NCBI GenBank assembly: GCA_006739055.1 | Contig: AP019702.1 | Location: 62,001-126,000 of the forward strand | DNA: 64,000 bases | Reading direction: 5' to 3' | Origin: Allostella vacuolata | GTDB lineage: Bacteria > Pseudomonadota > Alphaproteobacteria > ATCC43930 > Allostellaceae | Made by a program: the position numbers and the translations under genes | Shown here: piece by piece, positions 34,767-44,203 of the stretch | How the letters are laid out: each line of letters opens with the position of its first letter | Numbering within the stretch: position 1 is the first letter of the stretch | The notes under the pieces: model-generated | The model's database searches: none | What the model saw: the letters and a program-made list of their open reading frames with translations, nothing else | Told to the model about the DNA's origin: nothing

Positions 34767-36452
34767 TCAGCGGTCCGCGATCCGCGGCACCAGGGCTTCC
34801 ATCCAGCGGACGGCGGCGACGGCGCCCGGGTCGGGCGTGCCGATCACCCGATCGCCCAGGTAGCTCGACCGGCCGCGCCGGGCGCGGATGTGACGCGTCG
34901 CCTCGGCGCCCGCTGCCGCCGCTTCCACGGCCGCCCGCCAGGCGTCCGCGGGGGCATGCCCGTCGGCGAGCCGAGCGTGCAGCGTCTCGGCCGCCGGCCA
35001 CAGCGCGTCGAGCATGGTCCGGTCGCCCCTGCTGGCCCCGCCCAGCGCCGTCATCGCGGCGCAGCCGGCCAGGAAGGCCACATGCCAGCCATCCTCCAGG
35101 CGCTGTCCCGCCTCCAGCAGGAAGACCGAATAGAGGGGGCCGGACGTGCCGCCGACGTCCCGCCGCCAGGCGGCGGCCATCGCCGACGCCAATGCTGCCC
35201 TGTCGCCGGTGCCGACGCTGGCCAAGGTCGCCTGGAGCGACAGCGCGCCGCGTGCGAGGCTGCTGCCGAGGTCCCCGTCCCCGACCTGGCGGTCGAGCTC
35301 GGTCAGCTCGGCCTCATGCCGGACCAGGGCCTCGCACACCGCCGCCACTGCCTCGGCCAGCGCCAGGTCGGCATCTTCCGCCCGGTCGCCGGCCGGCGCG
35401 GCCGGTGCGTCGACGGCGATCCGGCCGGTCGCCGGTCGCTCCGCGGCGGTCACCGGCCAGGCCGCCACCGCGGCCGGTGCATCCAGCCGGGCCAGCCGGG
35501 CATCGTCGACGGCGAGGAGCGACAGGGACAGCCCGGCCATGTCGAGCGCGGACAGGAAGCGCCCGGCATAGGTGCGCTCCAGCACCAGGCCGCGCTCCGC
35601 CAGGGCGGCGGCGGCGCGGCGCGCGGCGATCGCCAGTTCCATGGGCGTGGTGCTGCCGAGGTCGTTGACCAGCAGCGCCACCCGGTCGCCGGCCGACAGG
35701 CCGCGGTCGGCAATGATGGTGTCCAGCAGCGTGTCGACCAGCCGGTCGGCGGGCGCCAGCGGCACGCGACGGATGCCGGCCTCGCCATGGATGCCGAGGC
35801 CGAGTTCGATCTCGTCGGTGCCAAGCGTGAAGTTGGGGGCGGCGGCGCCCGGCAGGACGCAGGGCGACAGCGCGACCCCCATGGTGCCGAGCGCGGCCAT
35901 CGCCGCCTCCACCTCGGCCTTGACTGCGGCCAGGCCGGCGCCCGCCGCGGCGGCGGCGCCGGCGACCTTGTGGATCAGGACCGTGCCGGCGATGCCGCGC
36001 CGCCCGGCCGTGTCGCCGTTGTCCGGAATGGCCACGTCGTCGGCCACCAGCACCATGTCGACCGACAGGCCCTCGCTGCGCGCGATCGCCGCCGCCAGCC
36101 CGAAGTTGAGCCGGTCGCCGGTGTAGTTCTTGACGATCAGCAGCGCGCCGGCCGGGCCGGTGACGGCGCGGATCGCCGCCAGCACGGCGTCGGTCGAAGG
36201 CGACGCGAAGACGTCGCCGGCCACCGCGGCATGCAGCATGCCGCGGCCGACATAGCCGGCATGGGCGGGCTCGTGGCCGCTGCCGCCGCCGGCGATCAGC
36301 GCCACCTCCCTGTTGCCGCCGCCGGTTGCGTCGCGGCGCACGACGACGTTGTAGCCTTCGACCAGGGCCAGGCCCGGGGTCGTCGCGACGATGCCTTCCA
36401 GCATCTCGCGCACCACATGGAGCGGGTCGTTGATGATCTTCTTGGCTGTCAC
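34767..36452 (-). CDS. ATP-dependent dihydroxyacetone kinase, single-chain (DhaK-DhaL fusion)
   Basis: A 561-residue kinase that phosphorylates dihydroxyacetone (or glyceraldehyde) to the triose phosphate. The DhaK domain (residues 1 to about 335) has VALIAGGGSGHEPAHAGYVG near 50 and LGLGIHGEAGIRRVPL near 220, where the histidine binds the ketone covalently. The DhaL domain (about 365-561) has ELDRQVGDGDLGSSLARGA, the Mg-ATP aspartates, and GGTSGPLYSVFLLEAG. This single-chain layout is the ATP-using type of Citrobacter and eukaryotes, unlike the PTS-linked three-part enzyme. It lies 172 bases upstream of the DUF47 operon on the same strand. Confidence 0.92.
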   Translation of the reverse strand: MTAKKIINDPLHVVREMLEGIVATTPGLALVEGYNVVVRRDATGGGNREVALIAGGGSGHEPAHAGYVGRGMLHAAVAGDVFASPSTDAVLAAIRAVTGPAGALLIVKNYTGDRLNFGLAAAIARSEGLSVDMVLVADDVAIPDNGDTAGRRGIAGTVLIHKVAGAAAAAGAGLAAVKAEVEAAMAALGTMGVALSPCVLPGAAAPNFTLGTDEIELGLGIHGEAGIRRVPLAPADRLVDTLLDTIIADRGLSAGDRVALLVNDLGSTTPMELAIAARRAAAALAERGLVLERTYAGRFLSALDMAGLSLSLLAVDDARLARLDAPAAVAAWPVTAAERPATGRIAVDAPAAPAGDRAEDADLALAEAVAAVCEALVRHEAELTELDRQVGDGDLGSSLARGALSLQATLASVGTGDRAALASAMAAAWRRDVGGTSGPLYSVFLLEAGQRLEDGWHVAFLAGCAAMTALGGASRGDRTMLDALWPAAETLHARLADGHAPADAWRAAVEAAAAGAEATRHIRARRGRSSYLGDRVIGTPDPGAVAAVRWMEALVPRIADR

Positions 36453-36529
36453 CGGTGCTTCCCCCGAGGTTTCGGTTCCCGGGGGAAGATTGTCCAGATC
36501 GGGCCCGCTGGCCAGCCCCGCCGCCGGCC

Positions 36530-37162
36530 TCAGGCTGCCAGGGCGCGGATGCCCTCGTCGGCCAGCATCCGCTTCAGGTGCTGCCGGGCATAATAGATCC
36601 GGGTCTTCACCGTGTTGACCGGGCAGCCCATGGCTTCCGCCACCTGCTCCAGCGGCAGGTCCTGGTAGTAGGTGAGCTGCAATGCCGCCTGCTGCTCGGC
36701 CGAGAGCCGGCCGATCAGCCGCGCCATCATGCCGGTGATGCTGGCGCTGTCGGCCTCCGCCTCGGGGTCGGCGCGCTCGTCGACCAGGGCCTCGGCGGCA
36801 CCGTCCGGCATCGCCTCCTCGCGCCGCTTGCGCAGCCAGCTCACCGCCTTGTTGTGGGCGATGCCGAAGACCCAGGTCTCCAGCGACGAGCGGCCCTGGT
36901 AGCCGGCCGCCTGCCGCCAGACGCCGACCAGCACCTCGGCCGCGAGCTCCTCGGCCACGGCGTGGTCGCGCACGAAGCGCAGCAGGTAGCCGATCAGCGG
37001 GCGGTGGAATCGATCATGGATGCGGCGCAGGGCCTGGCGGTCGCCGGCCGCGACCCGGGCCACCAGCCCGGCATCGAGGGTGGCGTCGGACTCGCGGGTC
37101 ACCACCCGCAAGCCGGACCGAAGGTTCGGGGCCTGCCGGCCGCCTGCCGCTGCACTGGCCAT
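36530..37162 (-). CDS. RNA polymerase sigma factor, ECF subfamily
   Basis: A 210-residue extracytoplasmic-function sigma factor. Region 2 lies at about residues 35-110 (YLLRFVRDHAVAEELAAEVL, then SSLETWVFGIAHNKAVSWLR) and region 4 at about 145-205 (LSAEQQAALQLTYYQDLPLE and MGCPVNTVKTRIYYARQHL). The ATG at 37162 has GGAG nine bases upstream; a TTG three codons earlier is possible. No anti-sigma gene adjoins it, which is unusual for the family. It is divergent from an OmpR-type response regulator gene and ends 77 bases before the dihydroxyacetone kinase gene. Confidence 0.92.
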   Translation of the reverse strand: MASAAAGGRQAPNLRSGLRVVTRESDATLDAGLVARVAAGDRQALRRIHDRFHRPLIGYLLRFVRDHAVAEELAAEVLVGVWRQAAGYQGRSSLETWVFGIAHNKAVSWLRKRREEAMPDGAAEALVDERADPEAEADSASITGMMARLIGRLSAEQQAALQLTYYQDLPLEQVAEAMGCPVNTVKTRIYYARQHLKRMLADEGIRALAA

Positions 37163-37321
37163 GATACTCAACTCCGCATTTGGCCGGAGATCGCCCCGGC
37201 CGTCATCGAATGGTGCGGAAATTATGTCCGGCGCGTTTCGCGGAGATTTCTCGGAACGGCGTTTTTCGTTAATGGTGTGTCGATCGATGTTTCATTTGTT
37301 TCTTTGATCGGGGACGGGCCG

Positions 37322-38044
37322 ATGGCCGACCGCGCCCATATCGTCGTGGTCGACGACGAGCCGGAGATTCGCGAGACTCTCGAGGAATATCTGGGGATGC
37401 AGGGCTTCGCCGTGACCACGGCGTCGGGCGGTTCCGATCTGCGCCGGGCCATCGCCGCCGGGGCGGTCGACCTCGTCCTGCTCGACCTCAACATGCCGGG
37501 CGAGGACGGCCTGTCGCTGACCCGCTACCTCCGGCAGGAGACGCGGGTCGGCATCATCCTGGTGACGGCGGCGGGCGAATCGATCGACCGCGTCGTCGGG
37601 CTGGAGATGGGGGCCGACGACTACGTGCCCAAGCCGTTCGACCTGCGCGAGCTGCTGGCACGCGTGCGCAGCGTCCTGCGCCGCCTCCAGGCCCGCTCGG
37701 CCGCACCTGCCGAGAAGGCGGAGCCGGCGGGCCATGTCGCCTTCGGCGCGTGCCGGCTCGACCTGGCGGGGCAGCGCCTGTTCGCGGCCGACGGCAGCGA
37801 GCTGGCGATCACCGCCATGGAATTCGACCTGCTGCGCACCTTCGCCCGGCATCCGCGCCAGGTGCTGTCGCGCGACCGGCTGCTGGACCTTGCCCACAAT
37901 CGCGACTGGGACCCGTTCGACCGCAGCATCGACGTGCGCATCACCCGGCTGCGGCGCAAGATCGAGGCCGACCCGGCCAAGCCCCAGGTCATCAAGACGG
38001 TGCGCGGCACCGGCTACATGTTCGTGCCGGACGGCAAGGAATAG
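37322..38044 (+). CDS. two-component response regulator, OmpR family
   Basis: A 240-residue DNA-binding response regulator. The receiver domain has the acidic pair at VVVDDEPEIRE (residues 8-18), the phosphorylated Asp55 in LVLLDLNMPGEDG, a conserved threonine in ILVTAAGES, and KPF near 105. The C-terminal winged helix (about 140-235) shows LAITAMEFDLLRTFARHPRQ, VLSRDRLLDLAHNRDWDPFD and RSIDVRITRLRRKIE, ending in a GTGYMFV hairpin. No histidine kinase is adjacent, so it may be served by one of the hybrid kinases elsewhere in the window or by an unlinked kinase. Confidence 0.92.
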   Translation: MADRAHIVVVDDEPEIRETLEEYLGMQGFAVTTASGGSDLRRAIAAGAVDLVLLDLNMPGEDGLSLTRYLRQETRVGIILVTAAGESIDRVVGLEMGADDYVPKPFDLRELLARVRSVLRRLQARSAAPAEKAEPAGHVAFGACRLDLAGQRLFAADGSELAITAMEFDLLRTFARHPRQVLSRDRLLDLAHNRDWDPFDRSIDVRITRLRRKIEADPAKPQVIKTVRGTGYMFVPDGKE

Positions 38045-38058
38045 CATCCGGAAACGGA

Positions 38059-38090
38059 AACGGCGCGACTGGATCGCCAGTCGCGCCGTT
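38059..38090. terminator. strong bidirectional terminator between response regulator and sdhB
   Basis: AACGGCGCGACTGG (38059-38072) and CCAGTCGCGCCGTT (38077-38090) make a perfect 14-bp stem with an ATCG loop. It lies 15 bases after the response regulator stop and 18 bases from the end of sdhB. On the sdh strand it is followed by a T-containing stretch, as expected for ending the sdhCDAB transcript. Confidence 0.75.
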
Positions 38091-38107
38091 CGCGAGGCGG
38101 GTGCCGG

Positions 38108-38887
38108 TCAGCGCCGCTCGATCATCAGCTTCTTGATCTCGGCGATCGCCTTGGCCGGGTTGAGGCCCTTGGGGCAGGTCTTGGTGCAGTTCATGATGGT
38201 GTGGCAGCGATAGAGGCGGAACGGGTCCTCCAGCGCGTCGAGGCGCTCGCCCGTGTGCTCGTCGCGGCTGTCGGCGATCCAGCGATAGGCCTGCAGCAGG
38301 ATGGCGGGGCCCAGGTAGCGATCGCCGTTCCACCAGTAGCTGGGGCAGCTGGTGGAGCAGCAGAAGCACAGGATGCATTCCCACAGCCCGTCGACCTTGC
38401 TGCGCTCCTCGACGCTCTGCAGCCGTTCCTTGTCGGGCGGCGGCAGCGATTCGGTCTGCAGCCAGGGCTCCACCGACGCGTACTGGGCATAGGGCTGGGT
38501 CAGGTCGGGGACGAGATCCTTGACCACCGGCAGGTGCGGCAGCGGATAGATCTTCACGTCGCCCTTCACCTCGTCGATGCCCTTGAGGCAGGCCAGCGTG
38601 TTGGTCCCGTCGATGTTCATCGAGCACGACCCGCAGATGCCCTCGCGGCAGGAGCGGCGGAAGGTCAGCGTCGAATCGATCTCGTTCTTGATCTTGATCA
38701 GCGCGTCCAGGACCATCGGCCCGCAGTCGGCGAGATCGATCTCGTAGGTGTCGACGCGGGGGTTCTGCCCGTCCTCGGCATTCCAGCGATAGATCTTGAA
38801 GGCGCGCACATCCTTGGCGCCCGCGGGCGCGGGAAAGGTCTTGCCGACCCCCACCTTGGAGTTCGCGGGCAGCGTAAGCTGAGCCAT
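38108..38887 (-). CDS. sdhB: succinate dehydrogenase iron-sulfur subunit
   Basis: A 259-residue subunit of respiratory complex II that passes electrons from FAD to quinone. The plant-type 2Fe-2S site is [16 protein letters not shown] with a later LAC near residues 75-95; the bacterial-type ferredoxin domain has [16 protein letters not shown] near 170 and [17 protein letters not shown] near 230 for the 4Fe-4S and 3Fe-4S clusters. All cluster ligands are present. The ATG at 38887 has GAGAGG upstream; an in-frame TTG two codons earlier is less likely. It is the last gene of sdhCDAB. Confidence 0.96.
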   Translation of the reverse strand: MAQLTLPANSKVGVGKTFPAPAGAKDVRAFKIYRWNAEDGQNPRVDTYEIDLADCGPMVLDALIKIKNEIDSTLTFRRSCREGICGSCSMNIDGTNTLACLKGIDEVKGDVKIYPLPHLPVVKDLVPDLTQPYAQYASVEPWLQTESLPPPDKERLQSVEERSKVDGLWECILCFCCSTSCPSYWWNGDRYLGPAILLQAYRWIADSRDEHTGERLDALEDPFRLYRCHTIMNCTKTCPKGLNPAKAIAEIKKLMIERR

Positions 38888-38900
38888 CGTCAACGGCCTC

Positions 38901-40694
38901 TCAGTAGACGCGCTTCTTGGGCGGGAACACGGACACCTCGTTGGAGAGCGTGTACATGTGCACGTCGCGATAATCGAGCGTGACCCGTCCCTTGCCGTCG
39001 ACCCAGGCCAGCGAGTGCTTCATCCAGTTCTGGTCGTCGCGGTCGGGATAGTCCTCGCGCGCATGGGCGCCGCGGCTCTCGGTCCGGGCGGCACCGGAAT
39101 AGAGGGTCGCCAGCGACTGCGACACCAGGTTGTCCAGCTCCAGCGCCTCGACCAGATCGCTGTTCCAGATCATCGAACGGTCGCTGACCGACAGGTCGCC
39201 CAGCTGGCTGTTCACCTCGTCGATCAGCCGGCAGCCCTCTTCCAGCACCTCGCCGGAGCGGAAGACGGCGCAGTTGTTCTGCATGGTCCGCTGCATCTTG
39301 AGGCGGATGCGGCTGGTCGGGCTGCCGCCGCGGGCGTTGCGGATGTGGTCGAGGCGGCCCAGCGCCTCCTCCCCGGCATTGGCCGACAGGGGCTTGTGCG
39401 GGGTGCCGGGGCGGATCAGTTCGGCCGCGCGATGGGCGGCGGCGCGGCCGAACACGACCAGGTCGATCAGCGAGTTGGTGCCGAGCCGGTTGGCGCCGTG
39501 GACGGACACGCAGGCAGCCTCGCCGATCGCCATCAGGCCCGGGCAGACCGCGTCCAGGTTGCCCTTGGTCGGCCGCAGCACCTCGGCGTGGTAGTTGGTC
39601 GGGATGCCGCCCATGTTGTAGTGCACGGTCGGCAGCACCGGGATCGGCTCCTTGGTCACCTCGACGCCGGCGAAGACCTTCGCCGTCTCGGAGATGCCGG
39701 GCAGCCGCTCGTGCAGGACCGAGGGGTCGAGATGCTCCAGGTGGAGCAGGATATGGTCGTTCTCCTTGCCGACCCCGCGGCCCTCGCGGACCTCGATGGT
39801 CATGGCCCGGCTGACGACGTCGCGGCTGGCCAGGTCCTTGGCGTGCGGTGCGTAGCGCTCCATGAAGCGCTCGCCGGCGGAGTTGGTCAGGTAGCCGCCC
39901 TCGCCGCGGGCGCCCTCGGTGATCAGGCAGCCGGCGCTGTAGATGCCGGTCGGGTGGAACTGCACGAACTCCATGTCCTGCAGCGGCAGACCGGCGCGCA
40001 GCACCATGGCGTTGCCGTCACCGGTGCAGGTGTGGGCCGACGTGCAGGAGAAGTAGGCGCGGCCGTAGCCGCCGGTCGCCAGCACCACCATGTGGGCGCG
40101 GAAGCGATGGATGGTCCCGTCGTCCAGGTTCCACGCCATGATGCCGCGGCACACGCCGTCCTCGTCCATGATCAGGTCGAGGGCGAAATATTCGACGAAG
40201 AACTCCGCCTTGTGCTTCAGGCACTGCTGGTAGAGCGTGTGCAGGATGGCGTGGCCGGTGCGGTCGGCCGCCGCGCAGGCGCGCTTGGCCATCGGCCCGT
40301 CGCCATATTCCGTCGTGTGGCCGCCGAAGGGCCGCTGGTAGATCTTGCCTTCCTCGGTGCGCGAGAAGGGCACGCCGAAATGCTCCAGCTCGACCACGGC
40401 CGGGATGGCGCTGCGGCACATGTATTCGATCGCGTCCTGGTCGCCCAGCCAGTCCGATCCCTTGACGGTGTCGAACATGTGCCAGCGCCAGTCGTCCGGG
40501 CCCATGTTGCCGAGTGCGGCGCCGATGCCGCCCTGGGCCGCCACGGTGTGGCTGCGGGTCGGGAAGACCTTGGTGACGCAGGCGGTCTTCAGGCCGGCCA
40601 TGCCCATGCCCAGCGTGGCGCGCAGGCCGGCGCCGCCGGCGCCGACGACGACGACGTCGTAGGCGTGGTCGATGATCTTGTAGGCGGTAGCCAT
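38901..40694 (-). CDS. sdhA: succinate dehydrogenase flavoprotein subunit
   Basis: A 597-residue catalytic subunit that oxidises succinate to fumarate. The FAD fold begins [20 protein letters not shown] near residue 13, [14 protein letters not shown] near 45 contains the histidine that binds FAD covalently, [20 protein letters not shown] near 245 and [19 protein letters not shown] near 390 shape the active site. Length is typical. ATG 40694 has a purine-rich ribosome site at good spacing; ATG 40700 is too close to it. It lies 13 bases after sdhD. Confidence 0.97.
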   Translation of the reverse strand: MATAYKIIDHAYDVVVVGAGGAGLRATLGMGMAGLKTACVTKVFPTRSHTVAAQGGIGAALGNMGPDDWRWHMFDTVKGSDWLGDQDAIEYMCRSAIPAVVELEHFGVPFSRTEEGKIYQRPFGGHTTEYGDGPMAKRACAAADRTGHAILHTLYQQCLKHKAEFFVEYFALDLIMDEDGVCRGIMAWNLDDGTIHRFRAHMVVLATGGYGRAYFSCTSAHTCTGDGNAMVLRAGLPLQDMEFVQFHPTGIYSAGCLITEGARGEGGYLTNSAGERFMERYAPHAKDLASRDVVSRAMTIEVREGRGVGKENDHILLHLEHLDPSVLHERLPGISETAKVFAGVEVTKEPIPVLPTVHYNMGGIPTNYHAEVLRPTKGNLDAVCPGLMAIGEAACVSVHGANRLGTNSLIDLVVFGRAAAHRAAELIRPGTPHKPLSANAGEEALGRLDHIRNARGGSPTSRIRLKMQRTMQNNCAVFRSGEVLEEGCRLIDEVNSQLGDLSVSDRSMIWNSDLVEALELDNLVSQSLATLYSGAARTESRGAHAREDYPDRDDQNWMKHSLAWVDGKGRVTLDYRDVHMYTLSNEVSVFPPKKRVY

Positions 40695-40707
40695 GTCCAT
40701 CGCCCCC

Positions 40708-41082
40708 CTAGAGCGCGATCTTGAGGATGGCGAAGACGGCTGCGACGCCAAGCGCGAAGCAGGCGAGCTTCATCGCCGCAATGGCTACGAGCCGCAGGCC
40801 CTCATGGTTCACATAATCCTCGATCACGACCTGCAGGCCCAGCGCCGCATGGTAGAAGGTCGCGATCGACAGCAGGATCATGGTGATCGCCGGGAAGGGC
40901 GAGGCGAGCCAGGCCGTCACCGCCGCATGGTCGCCGCCGGCCTGGCAGACGATCGAGGCCGCGAACCACAGGACGAGCGGGACCAGGGCGACGGCCGTCA
41001 GCCGCTGCAGCCACCAGTGGCCGACGCCGTCCTTGGCCGAGCCGAGGCCGCGGACGCGGCCGAGGCTGGAACGCATCTTCAT
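40708..41082 (-). CDS. sdhD: succinate dehydrogenase membrane anchor subunit
   Basis: A 124-residue membrane protein with three helices that, with SdhC, holds the haem and quinone site of complex [22 protein letters not shown] at about residues 20-40 and [20 protein letters not shown] at about 75-95 are conserved; the latter has the haem-side histidine and the Asp-Tyr pair. It starts four bases after the sdhC stop. Confidence 0.93.
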   Translation of the reverse strand: MKMRSSLGRVRGLGSAKDGVGHWWLQRLTAVALVPLVLWFAASIVCQAGGDHAAVTAWLASPFPAITMILLSIATFYHAALGLQVVIEDYVNHEGLRLVAIAAMKLACFALGVAAVFAILKIAL

Positions 41083-41086
41083 CGGT

Positions 41087-41494
41087 TCAGCTCCCGCGGG
41101 CGAAGAGGCCGACGATCCAGGCGAGGACCGTCAGTCCGCCGGACGCCGCAACCACGGCCCAGCCGCTGGCATAGACGGTCTTCAGCTCGAAGCCGAGGCC
41201 GGCGTCCCAGAAGAGATGGCGGATGCCGTTGCACAGATGGAAGAAGAGCGCGAACGTCCAGCCGAAGAGGATCAGCAGGCCGAACCAGGAGCCGATGAAG
41301 CCCCGCGCGGCGGCGAACGGACCGGGGCCGGCGGCGGCGGCGACCAGCCACCAGACCAGCACGAGGGTGCCGACGGTGAGCGCCACGCCGGTGGCGCGAT
41401 GCAGGATCGACAGCACCGAGGTGAGCTGCGGGCGATAGATCTGTAGATGCGGCGACATCGGTCGCGAAGGACCGGTCGCGCGTTCGGTTGCCAT
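41087..41494 (-). CDS. sdhC: succinate dehydrogenase cytochrome b556 subunit
   Basis: A 135-residue three-helix membrane subunit. RPMSPHLQIYRPQLTSVLSI then LHRATGVAL at about residues 12-40 is the family signature with the quinone-site serine and arginine, and LFFHLCNGIRHLFWDAG near 90 carries the axial haem histidine. The ATG at 41494 gives the normal short cytosolic start. It opens the sdhCDAB operon; the promoter should lie in the 76 bases between it and the lyase gene or upstream of that gene. Confidence 0.93.
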   Translation of the reverse strand: MATERATGPSRPMSPHLQIYRPQLTSVLSILHRATGVALTVGTLVLVWWLVAAAAGPGPFAAARGFIGSWFGLLILFGWTFALFFHLCNGIRHLFWDAGLGFELKTVYASGWAVVAASGGLTVLAWIVGLFARGS

Positions 41495-41570
41495 GCGGGT
41501 GGCCTCGTGGGAGACGGCAGGTGCGCGAGACCCGCGCAGGGAATTTCCATAGACCGCGATTCCGGCCGAG

Positions 41571-42458
41571 TCAACGCGACGACGGCGCCGATCGGCCGAT
41601 CGCGCGGGCCAGCGACAATAGGCGTCGCGCCTCGGCCACATGCAGGTTCTCGATCAGCTTGCCGTCGAGCAGCACGATGCCCCGGCCGGCGGCTTCCGCC
41701 TCGGCATGGACGGCGGTCACCCGCTCGGCCCAGGCGATGCGCTCGGCCGACGGGGCGAAGACGGCGTTGGCCATGGCGATGGTCCGCGGGTGGATCAGGG
41801 TCTTGCCGTCGAAGCCCAGCACCAGCGCCTGGCGGCAGGACGCCTCGAACCCGGCATCGTCGGCCAGGTCGAGATGGACCCCGTCCAGGGCGGCCAGCCC
41901 ATGGGCGCGCGCCGCCAGCAGGCCGAGGCCGAGGCTCGGCAGCAAGGCGATGCGGTCGGGCGTGTGCAGCGCCCGCAACTCCTGCGCCAGGTCGGACGTA
42001 CCCATGGCCAGGCAAGCCAGGCGCGGCGTCGCCCCGGCGATCGCGTCGGCCCGCAGGAAGGCGCGCGGTGTCTCCATCATCGCCCACAGTGCCTGGCTCT
42101 GCGGCGCGCCGGCCTCGACCAGTGCGGCCTCGGCCGCGCGCAGGGCCTCGGCGCTCTCGACCTTCGGCAGCAGCACCGCGTCGGCGCCGCTGGCAGCTGC
42201 CATGCGCAGGTCGTCGGCGGCCCAGGGGGTGCCCAGCGCATTGACGCGCACCACCCGCTCCCGCCCCCGATAGTCGAACCGGGCCAGCGCGTCGGCCAGC
42301 TGCCGGCGCGCCATCTCCTTGGCGTCCGGGGCGACGGCATCCTCCAGGTCGAAGATGAAGCCGTCGGCATCCAGGATCTGGGCCTTCTCGAGGGCGCGGG
42401 CGTTGGCGGCCGGCATGTAGAGGATGCTGCGGCGCGGGCGGGGCATTGCTCGGGTCAT
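41571..42458 (-). CDS. CoA ester lyase, HpcH/HpaI-CitE family
   Basis: A 295-residue TIM-barrel enzyme of the citrate lyase beta/malyl-CoA lyase family, which cleaves or forms CoA thioesters such as malyl-CoA or citramalyl-CoA. RRSILYMPAANARALEKAQI near residue 9, DGFIFDLEDAVAPDAKEMAR near 32 (the metal-side Asp/Glu), VRVNALGTPWAADDL and VLLPKVESAEAL near 100 are diagnostic. MGTSDLAQEL and GFDGKTLIHPRTI near 225 complete the active site. It is on the sdh strand 76 bases upstream of sdhC; a joint role in C4-acid metabolism is plausible but inferred. Confidence 0.88.
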   Translation of the reverse strand: MTRAMPRPRRSILYMPAANARALEKAQILDADGFIFDLEDAVAPDAKEMARRQLADALARFDYRGRERVVRVNALGTPWAADDLRMAAASGADAVLLPKVESAEALRAAEAALVEAGAPQSQALWAMMETPRAFLRADAIAGATPRLACLAMGTSDLAQELRALHTPDRIALLPSLGLGLLAARAHGLAALDGVHLDLADDAGFEASCRQALVLGFDGKTLIHPRTIAMANAVFAPSAERIAWAERVTAVHAEAEAAGRGIVLLDGKLIENLHVAEARRLLSLARAIGRSAPSSR

Positions 42459-42595
42459 GGGCGGCGGGCTCCCTGGCAAGGATGGCACGGGTCGGCGGAC
42501 CCTAGGGCCGGCCCCGGGCGGCGGCAATCCGGAGGCGGCGAGGGACCAACGGACGGGGTGACGCGCCGGGCCGGCCCGGCTACCGTCGCGATCGC

Positions 42596-43455
42596 ATGGC
42601 GATTCTTTCCATTCAGTCCTGGGTGGCAGCCGGGCATGTCGGCAACGCCGCCGCCCTGTTCCCGCTGCAGCGCCTCGGCTTCGAAACCTGGGCGGTCCCG
42701 ACCTGGGTCGGCTCCAACCATCCCGGCCATCCGCTGTGGAGCGGCGGGCCGATGCCGGCCGAGCGGGTCGCGGGCATGCTGGAGACGCTGGCCGCCCGCG
42801 GGCTGCTCGGGCGCTGCCGCGCGGTCCTGTCGGGCTATGTCGGCGATCCCGCGATCGGCACGGCGATCGCCCGGACCGTCGCGGCCGCCCGCGCCGCGCG
42901 GCCGGGGGCGCTCTATTGCTGCGATCCGGTGGTCGGCGACCGGGCCGAGGGCGTCTACGTCGCCCGCGGCATCCCGGAGCTCTTCCGCGACCAGCTGGTG
43001 CCGCAGGCCGACCTGGTGACGCCGAACCAGTTCGAGCTGGAATGGCTGGTCGGCCGTCCCCTGCCGACCCTGGCGGCGGTGCGCGACGCGGCCGACCAGC
43101 TGCGCCGGGCGGGCCGCGGCGGGACCGTGCTCGTGACCAGCGTCGAGGCGGGTGGCGAGGCGGGGGATGGAGGGCCGGCCAGCGCATGATGGCGGTGGCG
43201 GCCGATGGCGCATGGCTGGTCCGCCATCCGACGCTGCCCGTACGCGTCAAGGGCACGGGCGACCTGGTCGCGGCGCTCTTCCTGGCCGGGCTGCTGCGCA
43301 CCGGCGCGCCGTCGGTGGCGCTTGCCTTCGCGGCATCGGCCATCCATGGGGTGCTGGAACAGACGAGACGGACGGGCGGCGACGAGCTTGCCCTGGTGGC
43401 CGCCCAGGAGGAGATCGCGGCACCGGCCCGCTGGTTCCCGACCGAGCGCCTCTGA
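42596..43455 (+). pseudogene. pdxY: pyridoxal kinase, split by a frameshift near its middle third
   Basis: Two frames together make a normal 287-residue pyridoxal kinase. The first (42596-43189) has ILSIQSWVAAGHVGNAA at the start, [19 protein letters not shown] and TPNQFELEWLVGRPLPTL; it runs into a short Gly-rich stretch and stops at 43187. The second, in the -1 frame from ATG 43186, has MMAVAADGAWLVRHPTLPVR, then VKGTGDLVAALFLAGLL with the catalytic aspartate. A one-base deletion in the G-rich stretch around 43150-43180 explains the shift. The stop and new start overlap as ATGA, so reinitiation could make a two-chain enzyme. A sequencing error is equally possible. Confidence 0.75.
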
Positions 43456-43473
43456 GGCATGGAGGACAAGGAC

Positions 43474-44142
43474 ATGACGGCAGAAGCCTTGCCCGCCGGA
43501 TCCTTCTCGGCTGCGGCCCTGCGTGCCCGCCACGAGGACGCCTGGCGCCGCGCCACCACCCATCGCTTCGTGCGGGAACTGGGGCAGGGCACGCTCGACG
43601 ACCGCGTCCTGCGCGGCTATCTCGTCCAGGACTACGCCTTCGTCGGCACGCTGGCCTCGCTGGTCGGCCTGGCGATCGCCCGGGCGCCGACCATGGCGGG
43701 CAAGCGCCTGTTCGCCGGCTTCGCCGCGATCCTCACCAGCGACGAGAACACCTATTTCCAGCGCTGCTTCGACACCCTCTCGGTTGCGCCCGAGGACCGG
43801 GCCGATCCGGCGCTCTGGCCGGAATCGCAACGCTTCCTGGCCCTGCTGCGCGAGGCGGGCGAGGGTGGCTACGCTGACATCCTGTCGGTCCTGCTGCCGG
43901 CGGAATGGATCTATCTCGACTGGGCGACCGCCCTGGCCGACCGCTTGCCGCCGCGCTTCGAGCATGCGGAATGGATCGCGCTCCACGCCAATCCGGGCTT
44001 TCGCGATTTCGTGGCCGGCGTGGCGCGCGAGTTCGACGATGCCGTCGCGCTGCTGGACGCGATCCAGCGGCGGCGGGTGGCGGATCGCTTCGAGGCCATG
44101 GTCCTGCTCGAGGCGGCATTCTTCGATGCTGCCTACGGTTAG
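43474..44142 (+). CDS. tenA: TenA/thiaminase II family protein
   Basis: A 222-residue all-helical protein. RHEDAWRRATTHRFVRELGQ near residue 20, GYLVQDYAFVGTLASLVG near 45, LTSDENTYFQRCFDTL near 85 and LLPAEWIYLDWATAL near 140 match TenA-family enzymes that release the pyrimidine of damaged thiamine for salvage. The usual catalytic cysteine position carries no obvious Cys in these motifs, so it may be of the cysteine-poor TenA_E type. GAGG lies eight bases before ATG 43474; an ATG 15 bases earlier is possible. It follows the pyridoxal kinase frame by 18 bases, a probable B-vitamin salvage pair. Confidence 0.82.
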   Translation: MTAEALPAGSFSAAALRARHEDAWRRATTHRFVRELGQGTLDDRVLRGYLVQDYAFVGTLASLVGLAIARAPTMAGKRLFAGFAAILTSDENTYFQRCFDTLSVAPEDRADPALWPESQRFLALLREAGEGGYADILSVLLPAEWIYLDWATALADRLPPRFEHAEWIALHANPGFRDFVAGVAREFDDAVALLDAIQRRRVADRFEAMVLLEAAFFDAAYG

Positions 44143-44203
44143 ACCCATGCGGCATCCGTCCTGGCGCCGCCGGCCGGAGATTGCTTTGTCGGGTGGATAG
44201 GTC

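Noticed and set aside
34621-34863. An 80-codon plus-strand frame across the palindrome
   Set aside because: It runs through the promoter region of the DUF47 operon and the end of the dihydroxyacetone kinase gene, with no family features.
37245-37290. GGAAC-type ECF sigma promoter upstream of the response regulator
   Set aside because: GGAAC is present in the gap, but no -10 match occurs at the 16-17 base spacing required.
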